Positions 1-12,400 of a stretch of DNA of 64,000 bases are shown here, one piece after another. Position numbers and translations under genes: made by a program. The notes under the pieces were generated by a model. The model had not been told where the DNA came from and made no database searches. It saw only the letters and a list, made by a program, of their open reading frames with translations. Position 1 is the stretch's first letter, and each line of letters starts with the position of its first letter. The stretch comes from Setophaga petechia (taxonomy: Eukaryota; Chordata; Aves; Passeriformes; Parulidae): positions 62,214,930 to 62,278,929 of the forward strand of contig JANCRA010000001.1 in assembly GCA_024362935.1 (NCBI GenBank), in the 5' to 3' direction.

Positions 1-1612
1 AAGGCTGTGCAAGGTGATCTTTTGTTCTCTCCTTAGCCTGAGGAGCAAATATTTAGGTATGAAAACCCACTGACTCCTCAACCATACCTACATGCTGTGA
101 GCAGAAATACCCCAGGCACTTACTCTTTATGAGCCTTGGAGCAATTTGAAAACATCACCTACACAGTTTTTCCAATCTTCACAAAGAGTCTGAGCCCAAA
201 ACAGAGGCCAGGGGATCATTACTAATAAATAGAACAGGCAGTGCTTTGTGTAACCACAAGGTAAAGGCACCTCTGCTCTCCAGCTGCAGGGTCAGTGCTG
301 CCTGCTCAGCCTCAGGAAAAATGTTTGAAGCCAACTTGCATGAACATCTCGTGGTTTTGACAGTCATACATGCAGCACTTTCATTTGCTTACAGCAACAT
401 GGGTGTTTCAGCATGATCTCCTCTGCTCCAGTGGTAACCCCAGTGGAGAAGCACTGCAGGTTTAAAAAAAGTCTTCAATGTGGAAGGCAAATTCACACGG
501 AATCCATTTCAAACACTGGAATAGGATGCCTTTTACACTTTTGTTGTGTGGAAGGAATTTTGATTTTAAGGGATTAGGGTGCAGCCAATATATTAATCAA
601 CACAACCATTTGATTGGGCTCCTCACATGATCACCAAGTGTGTTTTCTCTATGAATAATAAGAGAAAAATCACTTTTAAAGTGAGCAGTATATCCAGCAT
701 AGACCTTAGGACGTGAAGTCTGTTTCCCCAGTTTTAACGTGCAATGAATTTCCCTTTTCTCTTTGGAAATTCTTTAATCATTTGTCTTTCCCCCTCCCCT
801 GCTACATTAACTTGATTTGAAAACTCCTGATATCCTCTCCTTTTTCACAATGATGCCCATGAAATTACAGGAGTTATTTCTACCTACTCAGCGCCCTCAA
901 ATGATTTCTGTTTGATTCCTGTAAGCAGTTTCAGCTCCCATTTTTTACTGTGTAAATATTATTTACATTATTCGCTTTATTATATCACATTATTTACTGT
1001 GTAAATATCCACCCTTTCAGTCAGAGCAGAGGGAAAACAGTGCAAGAAGAAATTAGGTTTGAGGACTGTATGGTTTTCTCTACTACCAAAGGAGCAAAGA
1101 GAAACAAGACTGCAATATTTTGATACTCATGTATTATTCAAATGCTTCAATATTTTGTTTCAGACCAGGCTCACTACAGGCTGATGCAGTCTAACAGTGA
1201 ATTGGAAAAGGAAGGCATGTTCATCATATGCCTTGCTCCAGCTTAAAAACTACTTGATTTAATATGAAAAATCCACAGAGGCCCATGCTTTCAGGAACAG
1301 CATCTAATTTTAGATTTACATGGGTATAATTTAACAGATTTTAACCAGGAATTGTAGCATATGAATGCAGAGTCACAATTCAGTTAACCTCCTCTATGCC
1401 CACAAATGCTCTTTGTCTGCTACAAACACTTAATTTTTGACATAAGTGTAGAGGCAGGATGGTTTTTGGGAGGTGAACTGATAATTTTTTCAGTCTTTTC
1501 ACCCAGCTGACGTGGGTGACATTTCAAGATGATACAGATGACCTCTTCAGTGAACTGCAGGAAGTTTTTTTTCAGATTAGGTTTCAGGTACTGTGTGAAA
1601 TGCTGGTCTGAA
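1..1612. other. Intergenic DNA, no gene seen
   Basis: AT-rich non-coding sequence. The only internal structure noted is a 16-bp direct repeat, TTTACTGTGTAAATAT, at 944-959 and 993-1008. Open frames are at most 62 codons in this part and unremarkable. Confidence 0.7.
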
Positions 1613-1745
1613 GCCATTTTCTGTATCTGACACGGCTCAAGCCTGTGAGGAAAGGTCAAGTAACTTGCCCTAAAGTGACAGGGTGACTGAGTGGCTCCTA
1701 GACCTCTGCTCCCAGCTCCTAGACCTCCCATGCTCCTCAGCCACT
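1613..1745 (-). mobile_element. MIR-type ancient SINE relic, central part
   Basis: The plus strand follows the reverse complement of the MIR core: CCATTTT then a diverged CAGAT block, TGTGAGGAAAGGTCAAGTAACTTGCCC, a diverged AAGGTCACA, then GAGTGGC. The run AAGGTCAAGTAACTTGCCC against the MIR core GAGGTTAAGTAACTTGCCC is the strongest match. The sequence then degenerates, with GCTCCTAGACCTC occurring twice (about 1695 and 1716). Confidence 0.6.
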
Positions 1746-4700
1746 TCACACAGAATTTGAACAGCCTCCACCTAAAGTGTGACTGCCCCAAGTCATGTCT
1801 TGCTGAAACCGTGTCTGGAGGAGGAATCAGTATCTAAAGGTGTAGGAAAGCATGACTTTTGCCCTCATCAACAAGCCTGCAAATGCCTGTTTTCCTCCTC
1901 TTTTCCTGCTGTCCCACCTGGCCCAACATCCATCAGAGCATCTCCCCTGGCTGGCAGCCTGCCCCTGCATCAGCACCTTTCCAAAGAGGGCAGATTGCAG
2001 GACACACTTCTTATTTATTTCTCCTCAGCCATAACCTCCTGGCTCGTTTAATAGCCTAAGTATCTGGGATGGAGCCCAAATCTTTGTAGCTGGATTCTGT
2101 TCTCTGTCCCTTGGGGCAATTCAGTCCTCCCAGCAGTGTGAGCTTGAGACCCCTCTGTAGTGTTCCCTGCTTGATCCAAGCAAGGATACTGAAAGAAAAA
2201 ACCCAGTCTGTCTAACCCAGCTTGTGTTCCCAGCAAAATATTGCTGCTTTGTTTTTAAAAATGCTCTTAAAAGACCTGCACATATAAAATAAAGCAGTCA
2301 GCCCCAGACTTGAAGTGTGTTATACAGACAGGTTGGCCACAGGGCTCCCATTGACTTTAATGGGACTTCTGATATAGGATCTATTTGCAGGGCATTGGTA
2401 ATCTGTGCATTCACTGCCACTAGAGAAAGTATGAGAGAAGTAAAATGTCTTGGGGGGGTTCAAGCTAATGGAAAAACTCTGTGATGTCATGACAGCACGG
2501 CTCAGATCTTATTTTACTCTTGAGTGTCTGAGTGGATTGGTGATGCCATGATTCCAGAGCTCTGGTATGAGGTTTTACATGCTGTCTTATTTCCACATGT
2601 CTGAAGAGTCCTGAAGTTTCCCCCTGCAGTATATCACAAGTCTTTGTAAATATGAGGATACAAGAGAAAAAATTCTTTCTTCTTTCTGAAGGTAAAATGC
2701 TATACTACTTTTTAAATTAAAGCTTTCTTTGAGGGGATTTTAACTTTTAATACTGGTTTGCCACACATAGATAGAGGCTGTTATTTTTCTAACCCCACTG
2801 AATATTTAGCATTCCACCAGAGGTATTTTTTTTTATTGGCTTGTGCCATAAATCTCAGTATCATGGGTCTTTTGTGCATACTAAAAAGTTAAAGACGTTC
2901 ACCAACTCAGCAAAACCATGCATAACTGCAAAGCTACAAAAACAGATTGTTTCTGAGATTTTAGGAAGAAAAATTAATGCCCAGAATTGTGGCTTGGTGG
3001 GACAAATCTGCAAGGAAACAACTGCATTAGCAGTGAATATTTATAAGTTAGAATGATCCTTTGGAAGCCAAACACATTGCAGTACATGTCTTTTTCTCTC
3101 AAAGGATTTATATCTTAATTTTGGACTTGACACTTCAGTGTGTGAGTGGATCAGCTCAAAGAGCTCATCACTTCTCTGCTGAGTTTAGCAGCACCACTGC
3201 TCTTCCTAGTGCCCTCATTGCCTCTGATTTTGGAGATGCTACAAAAGCAGTAAGTTTTTCTGCCAGTGCCCTTAAAAGAGAGGGGAATCAGTGAGTGAGC
3301 TGAATTTAGAAATCATTTCAAGCAGTCTGTCACCCTCAGATGATTATGAAGACGTTGCTGTACAAGGAAGGCAGGCAGCTATACCGTGTCAGTCTAGATT
3401 GCATAAGAGACAACAGAGGTAGCTGAAATCTGATAGTGTGTGAAAAAAGAGCTGCTAGATCTATTCAAATTGTGGAGCAAAGTGGCTACACAAAAGTAGG
3501 GAGAATAATTTTAACAGATGGTTCTTCAGGAAGGCTCAGAAAAGAGAAGGTCACAAATACCAGAGTGGGAGATGCCCAGGAGATAAATAGATTAAATGGA
3601 AAGAGAATATGGATTTTGCTGCTCTATATAAAAAGCAGTGACAAAATATTCTATGTGATGTAGGAGGGGTGAACAAAAAGAAAGGCAGATGTCAAATGGG
3701 ATCAGCTGGGGAGAGCAGAGTCCATTCTAAACACTTGAGAGAAAATAAAAAAAAAAAATTTGGTTTATATGTCTGTGTCTAAACTGATATAAGGAGCAGA
3801 CTTCTCCAAGATTCTGTTCACTGATTATCTGGACAGGAGACCGGGCCAAGATGTACTGCACTGAGGCTCCTTTTTGGCCAGCATTCCTGCACTTAGTTCC
3901 ATGGAAACTATGGAACGGACAGGTAGGAGGAAAAGACCTCAAGTGCACATCCAGATCCCATCCCAGCCAGATCTGGGATGTGTCCAGGAGCTGCACTTGG
4001 AGCCAGAAGCTGGGGAGCACTCAGTGCCAAATCCCCCAATGTTCGCATCGCCTTAGCAGCGCGCGGGAGGATCGTGAAACCATCAGTGTGCTGCAGCTGC
4101 GAGAGAGGAAAATGCTCTCCTGGGATGGAGCAGGGCAGGGATTTCCAGTGCAGATAAGGAAGCATTAATGCCTTAGAAGGCCCTTGTCTGGCACAGTGTA
4201 CTTTGTGTCCTCAACTTTGGAGGAAAACTGGCTTGTGCAGGAAGATGTGGAGTTGTCTGGGGAAAGGAGAGACTGACACTGAATAAATCAGGGAAAGACA
4301 GAGCTGGGTGGTTTAGTTTCCCCATAAAGGAGAAATAATCACTATATTTTGACACTCGGGGATATAAATGGCAGCTAATTCCCATCCACTTGCTCCTCAG
4401 AGCTTTCCACCTTTGCCCATCTGGAGGGTGACAGCATCACCACCAGTGCCGCAGCTGCTTAAGAGCAACTTTAAGTTTCCCCGTTTTCCCCAGGTGCAAG
4501 CATTGCTGTTTGTCCAAAATAGCTGTGCTGTTCAGGCCCATATTGCTTGCTCTCTCCATAAATTCAGCTACTTGACCGTGGTTTTGGTTTTAATTTTTTT
4601 TCTGGCACATGGCATTTGGTCCCACAACACACCCAGTGGCTCAGGCCAAGAATGACACTTAATTTTCGAGCAGCCTTATTGATGGTATTATAGCTAATAT

Positions 4701-6034
4701 AAATTATACTGAAATATTTAAAATAGCAGCAAGTTCATTCTTTTGCCCAAAAATATTATATGAAGGGCTCTGTGTTTTCTTTTAATCATTTTCATTCAAC
4801 AGATAAACACTTTGCAAGCAATTGTTTCTAATGCAAAGCCAAGCCAGGTATTAGATAGCAGGGGTTACTTAATATTGGAGTTCGGGAACACAGAAACACT
4901 CAGAAATGCTATCTTTTCACCCAAAAAAAAAAAAAAAAGAGAGGCAAACTAGCCAAAAGCACCCCTCTCTAATGAGCCTGACAAGAGGTAGACACTTTTT
5001 AGAAGGAGGCACATCTGGGGCAAGATCATCAACTTGGGCACCCAGCCCAGACTCACTCGGGGGCCGCCAAATTTGCCCATCTGTGCATACGCTCTGTGAA
5101 GCATTTGCCCTGCACAGAGAGCCTCCAGCACAGAAACCACCATCCAAATTCCACTCAAATCCTCAAAACACAGCCCAAAAACAGACCTAAGTGACACAGA
5201 TCCATGTGCAGACCCTTTGTGGGGGAGGAAACTGGGTCGTTTTTCAGGCATTGACACCTGCGTGCACAGCTGATAGATTCTCACACCTGGCTAAACAGAT
5301 GATTGGACTTGCACCTGGAAAATCCATTTTAGAAATGATTTTTACATGTATAAACTGATGTTACAGCCTCTATAGGAGTTTATGCTTAGAAAAGACCATG
5401 TGCAAGGCTGGTAATTTGAGGTAAAAGTTGCCTCTCAATGCTGAGAACAAAAGAGAAAAATATAGGGATAGGAAGGAGAATTCTTATCCTGTGCTTCTCA
5501 ACTGTTATTAAAAAAAAAACCTGGAAGCATGTTTTCCCTCCTTAATTCCATCAATACTTGAAAACCACTTAAGGCTACAGCCTAGCACAGGAATGTATTA
5601 ACCTCTGTCTTTTCCAGGCTTTGCCAAACTTTTTAAAGTCTTTGCACCCTACAGTTTTGTATCTCAGGTTTCTCAGTCTGAGTGGAGCAGACAAAATTAC
5701 AAGCACTCTGGTCCCTTGCATCCTTCCTCTGACTGAGCAGCCCCATTCTCCCCCCAGATCGATGAGCAAAAGGAGGGCTAGGCAGCAGCCCTGAGGCCTG
5801 CCTTCCCTGCTGCTGCTGGCAGCAGAGGACTGTGATGGGATACACAGGCACATCCCCAAAGCGGCGGAGCTGCTGGGATGGAAAATTAATCTCGCAAACA
5901 CCAATCCCAAAGATCCTAGCCTAATAATTATCATCCATGTGCTGTGCCCATGGGCCCCTGGTGAGGAGCCATGCCTGCTCCAAACTTGGATCAGAGGAGA
6001 CAGAACATCCTCCTCCTATTTTGGAGCCATCTTT
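1746..6034. other. Intergenic DNA, no gene seen
   Basis: Non-coding, with stops scattered in all frames. ORFs of 90-119 codons at 1779-2051, 3851-4168 and 5575-5934 overlap each other in several frames and lack recognisable domains. A short CpG-containing patch lies at 4040-4075 and a 16-A run near 4922. A short palindrome at 2346-2365 is listed separately. Confidence 0.65.
2346..2365. repeat. Perfect 7-bp-stem palindrome, possible old MITE core
   Basis: TCCCATT, six bases, then AATGGGA. The unit CCATTGACTTnAATGG resembles the central palindrome of abundant DNA-transposon-derived repeats that I remember from turtle and crocodilian genomes. Only the core is convincing; the arms outside it do not pair. 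Confidence 0.35.
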
Positions 6035-6432
6035 TGTCATGGGCATATTTTATGAAAAATCCTTTTGCTAAGATCTTTTCTCCTGAGAAGCTGAGAGGCC
6101 TCAGAAACAAAATGTAAACAATGATTATCGGTTGCTGTGGAATGCAATAGGTGGATCTTTGATTGGTCTCATGTGTTTGTTTTTAATTAATGGCAAATCA
6201 CAGTCCAGCTGTCTCGGACTCTCTGGTCAGTCACAAGATTTTATTATCATTCCCTTCCTTTCCTTGCAAGCTTTCTGATGAAATCCTTTCTTCTATTTTT
6301 TTAGTATAGTTTTGGTATATAATTTTCTTTTAATATAATATATATAATGAAATAATAAATCAGCCTTCTGAAACATGGAGTCAAGATTCTCATCTCTTCC
6401 TTCATGCTGGGACCCCTGCAAACACCACCACA
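6035..6432 (+). mobile_element. Solo LTR of a songbird endogenous retrovirus
   Basis: A 398-bp unit begins TGTCATGGGCATATTTTATG and ends CACCACCACA, i.e. the TG...CA termini of a retroviral LTR. It contains GATTGG (inverted CCAAT) near 6157, an AT-rich segment with AATAAA around 6352, then an R/U5-like tail with AGCCTTCTGAAACATGGAGT. I recognise the sequence as a high-copy passerine LTR type. No gag, pol or env sequence lies on either side, so it is a recombined solo LTR. Flanks are ATCTTT on the left and ATTCTTT on the right, an imperfect target-site duplication, suggesting an older insertion. Confidence 0.8.
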
Positions 6433-9400
6433 ATTCTTTTCCTCACCTTCAATATAAATTGAATTTATATTTTCATCTGTCAAGAATACAGTGCAGATAA
6501 TACCAGAGGCCTCCAGGTTTTGCACTGAATAACTTTTGATCATGAAAACACTACCCAAAACATGCTGCTGGCAGCAATGCCTGGAAGCAGCCCATGCAGG
6601 AGGTCCAAATAAAGAAGAAAGAAGAAAAGTCAGGAGAAAGAATCGATGTGTTTCTGCCATGCTGTTGCTGTAAGAGCAGCAGGAATTAAACAAAAATGAA
6701 AAAGAGCAGTCAAAGGCTATGAGAGAGGAGAATAAATAGGCAAAATAGACATAGGAGGAGAATAAATAAAACAGACAAGGAGCACCAGGATTGCCTGGAA
6801 AGGCAGCGAGAAGTGCCTCCAAGAATAATTGGTGAGTGAGACTATGCCACACTGGAGAGCCATCAGCATCCAGCACCTTGCTCAGTGAGCTAGGAAATGC
6901 CTGGGTGCAGGCATCAGTTTGGAAATGCTGATGGAATTTTGCTCCAGCAAGACAAACCAGGGCTGACCCGTTAGGTGTGAGAATTGGCAGCGCAGGCGCA
7001 CGGAAAATGCGGAGCTGGTGGAGGCTGCGCATGGAACAGAAGTTTCTCTGCAGCGCCAATCAATCATTTCACACCTTTGTCACTTTGTGCTGCCCACAGA
7101 GCTTTGGTGGGATATTCCAGCTAAATATACATTTACAGGAAAATGTGATGCCACGTTCAGCGATGGCTCACTCGGGTCTGCATAGGTCCCGCGTTTCTAA
7201 GCTCTTCCATCCAGTTACTTCCCAAAATAACTGTGATCACGACAAGGGATGGAATAGCAGAGAAGCTGGAAGAAGTGAAAGAACACAGAAGAAGAAAAAG
7301 AAACATCCTTTGTCATTTCTCTGTCCAGGAAAATGGACAGAGCCACACCTGTGAGCCTGATGTCTGGATTCTTAGAGGCAGCAAGAAGTACAGTGAAAGA
7401 CTGCAAGAAAGAGATGGAAAGGAGTTTGATTCCTTTCATTTCACTACGTGAATTGATTGCACAGATCTGTGGTTTGAAGAAAAGCAGGAAAACAAAGGAA
7501 CCACCATATCCAGGTCTGATACAAAAACAAAATATGTATTACTCTGAAAAGGAGTAATGCAAATTGTGTGTCATGCAAGTAAGCATTGCACTCAAAACTG
7601 TTCGTATCTGCCATTCATTACTGTGTCAAAATTGCTGATTTCTGGAGCAGTGCTTCCTGTCAGTCCTGAGATGCATCCAGAAATTTCAAAGTAAAGCTGA
7701 GTTTATTTTCTCTAGTGAGTGCAGCAGACTAAATTGAGTCTCCAGCGGATTTGCAGAAGAATAGCTTACTCAACATCTGTAAGTGGCTTTGCTGGTATTC
7801 AGAAGAATTAGAATCATCTCCTCAGCTTTTCATCAAAATCCACAAGGCTACAGGGGAATAAATGTCACACCTCCCTTCCCTCAAAAGCCAGCAGCTGATT
7901 TTGAGCAAAACCCAGGAGCTAATCTGCTGACAAAAATCTCAGCAAAGCTCAGGATGTTCACATTTGTAACCAGATTTTTGTCTGAAAACAGCAGTTACAC
8001 TTCATTGAGGTGCACTCTCCATGCCCAGCCCCATGGACACTGAGCTTTCTACATGAGATCTGCAGGGGAGATCATCAGAGTCTTGCCCAAAGAGCCCCTC
8101 AGTCAGAGGGATTTTATAACTCCATGGTCTCAGTGTTTGCTTTATGTAAAGAGGGGAGCAGCACTGGCTTCGCCAGTGACACCAGGCAGGAGATTGGGAA
8201 CATTTTTCTCCCACCCTTTTTTGCCCTTCCCCAGCACCTCACTGGGTTTTGGCGTCAGAGAATCAAACTGCATCATCAGCTTATTACACCTGACCCCTTG
8301 ATTTTTAAAAGTTCACAAACTCAGAGAGATGCTGAAGATTTTCCAGCTTAGCATCTGTGCCCATCAGCTTCTGTGTTTCTTTGTCATAAAGTTATTAAAA
8401 CTGTGTGCTTTTGTTCTGTGGATTTATTACTTGGATGCTTTTCAAAGCCTTAATCTTGGGGGTTTTTTTAGAGATCTTAAAATGTTAGAGAGTTTGGGGT
8501 AATCCTTTTACTTTTTATATTCTCATCATTTTGGTGCACTAAAAACAAGGTCTAAATAACTGGCTTTACTCCTATCTGCTCTGCCTAAAGTTTTGATAAC
8601 TTTAATGCAGGAAAATTCTTCTTTGAAGCCAATTAACTAAAGACTTTCGTAAAGAACAGGACGTGAAGTGGAAAATACCCCAGATCTCATATCTAAAATA
8701 ATGTAGGATTCCATTCCTTTTACCACAATAATACCCTTGAAGAGTTTGCTTTCACAAATAATTCAAGTCCAGTGAAAGTGATCTAAGTCAGCTGAAATCA
8801 GAGGAGCAGCCCTGAACTTTGATTCACTGTTTTGCTCAAGTAGTTTAAACTTTCAGCGACATGTGATTTAATAAAGACAAAATGGAACTGTCTACCCTAG
8901 CTGCTACCAAGTAATTTAATACACCCTCTTCTCAGCTGCAGATAAACAGAAAATACCATGACAGGGCTACATCAGCTATGGAAATATTCACTTGGGAAGG
9001 AGGCTGATCTTGGAAGCCCTTCTAAAACAAAGTGAGCGCTGTAGCTGCCATGAGCTCATCCTGAGCAGCTGCAGGGCCAGGAGGAGGTGCAGGATCAGCA
9101 CCGGGGACCTGGGGACACTGCCAGGACACAGTGGCAGTGCCAGGACATGGGCTGTGCTGGCATGCCAGCCAGGAGTGTGCCACCACTTCCCCTGGAAGGG
9201 TCTATGGCTTAAGCATGCAGCTCAAAACATAGGAGGAGAATAAATAGAATGGTACAAGAGCTGAAGGAGCTGAAATATTAATATTTAGATATTTCCAAAT
9301 TATTGATATGCAGTTTATCCCTCTGTGTTTATTTGAAGCTCAGCAGGCTGCTAAAGAGCAAACTGACATGCTTTATTCCCAGATTTTATACCCAAGGCTG

Positions 9401-12400
9401 ACTTACATGGCAATTGTGATGCCTCTCAGTCCTTCTGCCCAGTCAGTTCCAGGCTGGTGCAGAAAAACCTGGAATAAATACAATTTTTCCTTCTTCAGTG
9501 CTGGTATGGTTTTCAGAGGTGCACAACAGTAATTTCTGTGCCTTTTCCATGCCTGCCACTTCAGGGAGTTATAAGTTTATATTTGATATTTAGGTATAAA
9601 ACTCTGCCTTCTTGCATGCCCACTGTTAGAAATCAGACCTTAGGTGTTAATAATAAAAAAGCCAACACCTTGGGGCAAAGAAGACATTAATAGGAATAAG
9701 ACATGAACTTTCTAGGAATTTTCAATTTGAAAATGCCAGCAGTAACAGAGGGACTGTTAAATACACCACACTTTCTCCCTTGCTGCTGCTTTTACTCAAA
9801 GAGAAATTCTAGAGGAATATGGAGAAATGAAATTTATTTTTAGGTTTTGAATATTAAATTTGCATGCTAGTTATAAAAATGTGCATACACAGGCATTTTG
9901 GTCAGCAACTCCAATAATCAATCATTTTATATTTCATTCAAAAGCATACCTTCCATATCAGAAATAGTAAAAGCAAGAATTAAATTATTCTTTTTATTCT
10001 GGACACAGCAAAATTAATTGATTGATTCTGATGGACTTATGGTTGGTACAGGAAACATCAGAATCAACCCTTAATTTTTTTTTTTTTTCAAGGATATACC
10101 TTTATTGAACAGAACAGAATTTACTTTTATTGGCAAAACTACGTATCTATAGTAATTTATTAAAAAAATGTCAGAACTCATGAGGCAATTCCTAGGAAAT
10201 GGCACAGGAGAGATGGGAACTCTTCAAAGGACAGCTAAAAATAGCAAGTGAGCAATCCCAACTTAAAAGTTATACAGAAGATTCTTCAAAGAGCAATGTT
10301 ATGAAAGGTTTCTCCTAAATGACCAGAAGCAAGACCTGGCCATTAAAATTGTAGTTATTAGTGCTGAGATAATTAGCTCCTAGAGAGCTTCTTGGAGTGT
10401 ATGTAACTTCCTTTCTTCTAAGGAGAAATAACATTATTTCCTCTCAGAAATTAACTTCATTTGCCTTCTTTACATTAAGGCCAAAGTAAATATATAAGAA
10501 ACCTTGGGGCTGAATAATATTTTGTATTTCAAAAGAATACAAAAGCAAAAAAGGACCCCTATAATTTAATGGGCTTTTTTTACATTTAAGACCATGCAAT
10601 TCATCCTTGTGGAGGAAGAGGTTCCAGCTAAGCAGAGGGGCAGAAGTTGCAGAACCATATTTTCTTCTACTTCTTCTAGAAGACATATTCAAAGACATTC
10701 TTCAGCCCTGAGGTTAAATTATACCTCCCCTTCATTAAAGGGCTGAGTCAGCAAGAAAGAAAAGAAGTTTTATTTGGATATTAGGACAGTACCTAGAATA
10801 GAGAAATTCCTGCTCAGCCTCAATCCCTATTTTAAGTTCAGTTTGTCCCTTTTACCCACTAAATATGGAAGATATGTTGGCACATATTTGCACACCCCAC
10901 CCAATCAGGCACGATAATTTAAGGAAAAGAGGTAGCAAATACTTGCAAGGTGAAATCAGAACAGCAGCTTCTAAACCCAAAGTACATCTGGATTGCAGAG
11001 GTTTAAAGGACTGTTGAACAGTCAAGTCAGCTTTTGGAAGGCTGGGATTTCAGGATTGGCTACTAAGGCATGGTTTTATCTGGATGCACACATCTCTCTA
11101 CCTGGAAATGTTGCTTCAGCACCTGGCACTCAAACCTTAAGAGAGACATTGTATTTGAGTCCTTTATTTAATTGTCCTTGCTCTTGTGTGAGGATATTTC
11201 TGCATTGCAATTCCTCTAGGGCTGGCTCACCCAGAGTTTATTTATTATTGCTCTCCAATATCTCTGCCTGGAGAAGGTCGCCCAAGTCCCCGTCTCTGGC
11301 ACATTCCACCTCCTCCAAGCAGTTCAGGAGGCTGAAATCAAGGAGAAACCTTTTGCCTGGATGTCACCAGAGAACAAGTGAAAATTGATGTAGATGTCAA
11401 TGAGGAGGAAAGGCAAAAATACTCTGGGAAGAGGAGCCAAATCAAACTGCAAGGTGAGCAATGCAAGGCAATCAGCCTGGACACTCTGCTTTTCCTATGG
11501 GGAGCCCCAGGCAGTGCTTGAGGCTCTTCAGAGCAAGAGCAAGCCTCAGTTTGTCCTTAATTTTAATTTCTCACCTCTCTCATATCTTTTAAAATCTATA
11601 TTTATAATGTTTTTGTAAAGGGTGAGAGCAAGGAACAGGCAACCAATTGATCGTTAATCTCCCATCCTAGCGTCAGGAAGGAAAACAGTCCTTCGACAGA
11701 GTTAATTTAATTATTTTTATGTGAGATTTAAATAGTATTAAGAGCATTATTTAGTAACAGGAAATCCCCAGGAGTGGAGGCACTGGAAGGCAAAACTAAG
11801 ACTTTTTTCACATGAGCATTCCTGACCCTCTCTGAACAGGACTTGCACAGCCATTGCCACTTCACTTCCAGGGACAAAAACCACACCAATATGAAGAAAA
11901 AAGAATGGAAAAGTGCTTGGAAATGAAGCAGCAGAAAATTGATGTAATTTACCAGCCATGCTACAAGTTTTTCTCGCTGAAATTAAGTTAATTTACTTCA
12001 GCTGGGTGAATCCATGGGCTCGTGTGTTTGGGACTTCCAGGTGCTACAACTCTTGTCTAAAAGCTCAGGTGCCTGTCGAGGTTCACCTGGGTGCTGAAGA
12101 CAACAAAGAATCTGCAAATTCTGGGTTGCTGGGAGTCCTGGAAATGCAGAAGTGATGACATCCTCCAGTCTTGCCATGGACACCCATATCTACATGGTCT
12201 GGACATTTGGCCAGTGAGGATGAAGAGTTTGGGGAAGGCACGAGGGCAGAGGGAAGCACATCTGCATCCTGTGAGGATCTGGTGGCCAAGCACTGAAAAG
12301 CAGAGCCATAAAACAGGGAGTAACGTGCATGAACAAACCCTTCTGGAGGAACAAAGAAACCTCTGCCTGGAATGTGGCCCTTCTGACAAATCTTTAATCC

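Noticed and set aside
6301..7059. 252-codon minus-strand ORF, the longest in the desert
   Set aside because: The plus strand is purine-rich here, so its complement has few stops. The product is low-complexity Phe/Ser/Leu with no domain, and its end is LTR DNA.
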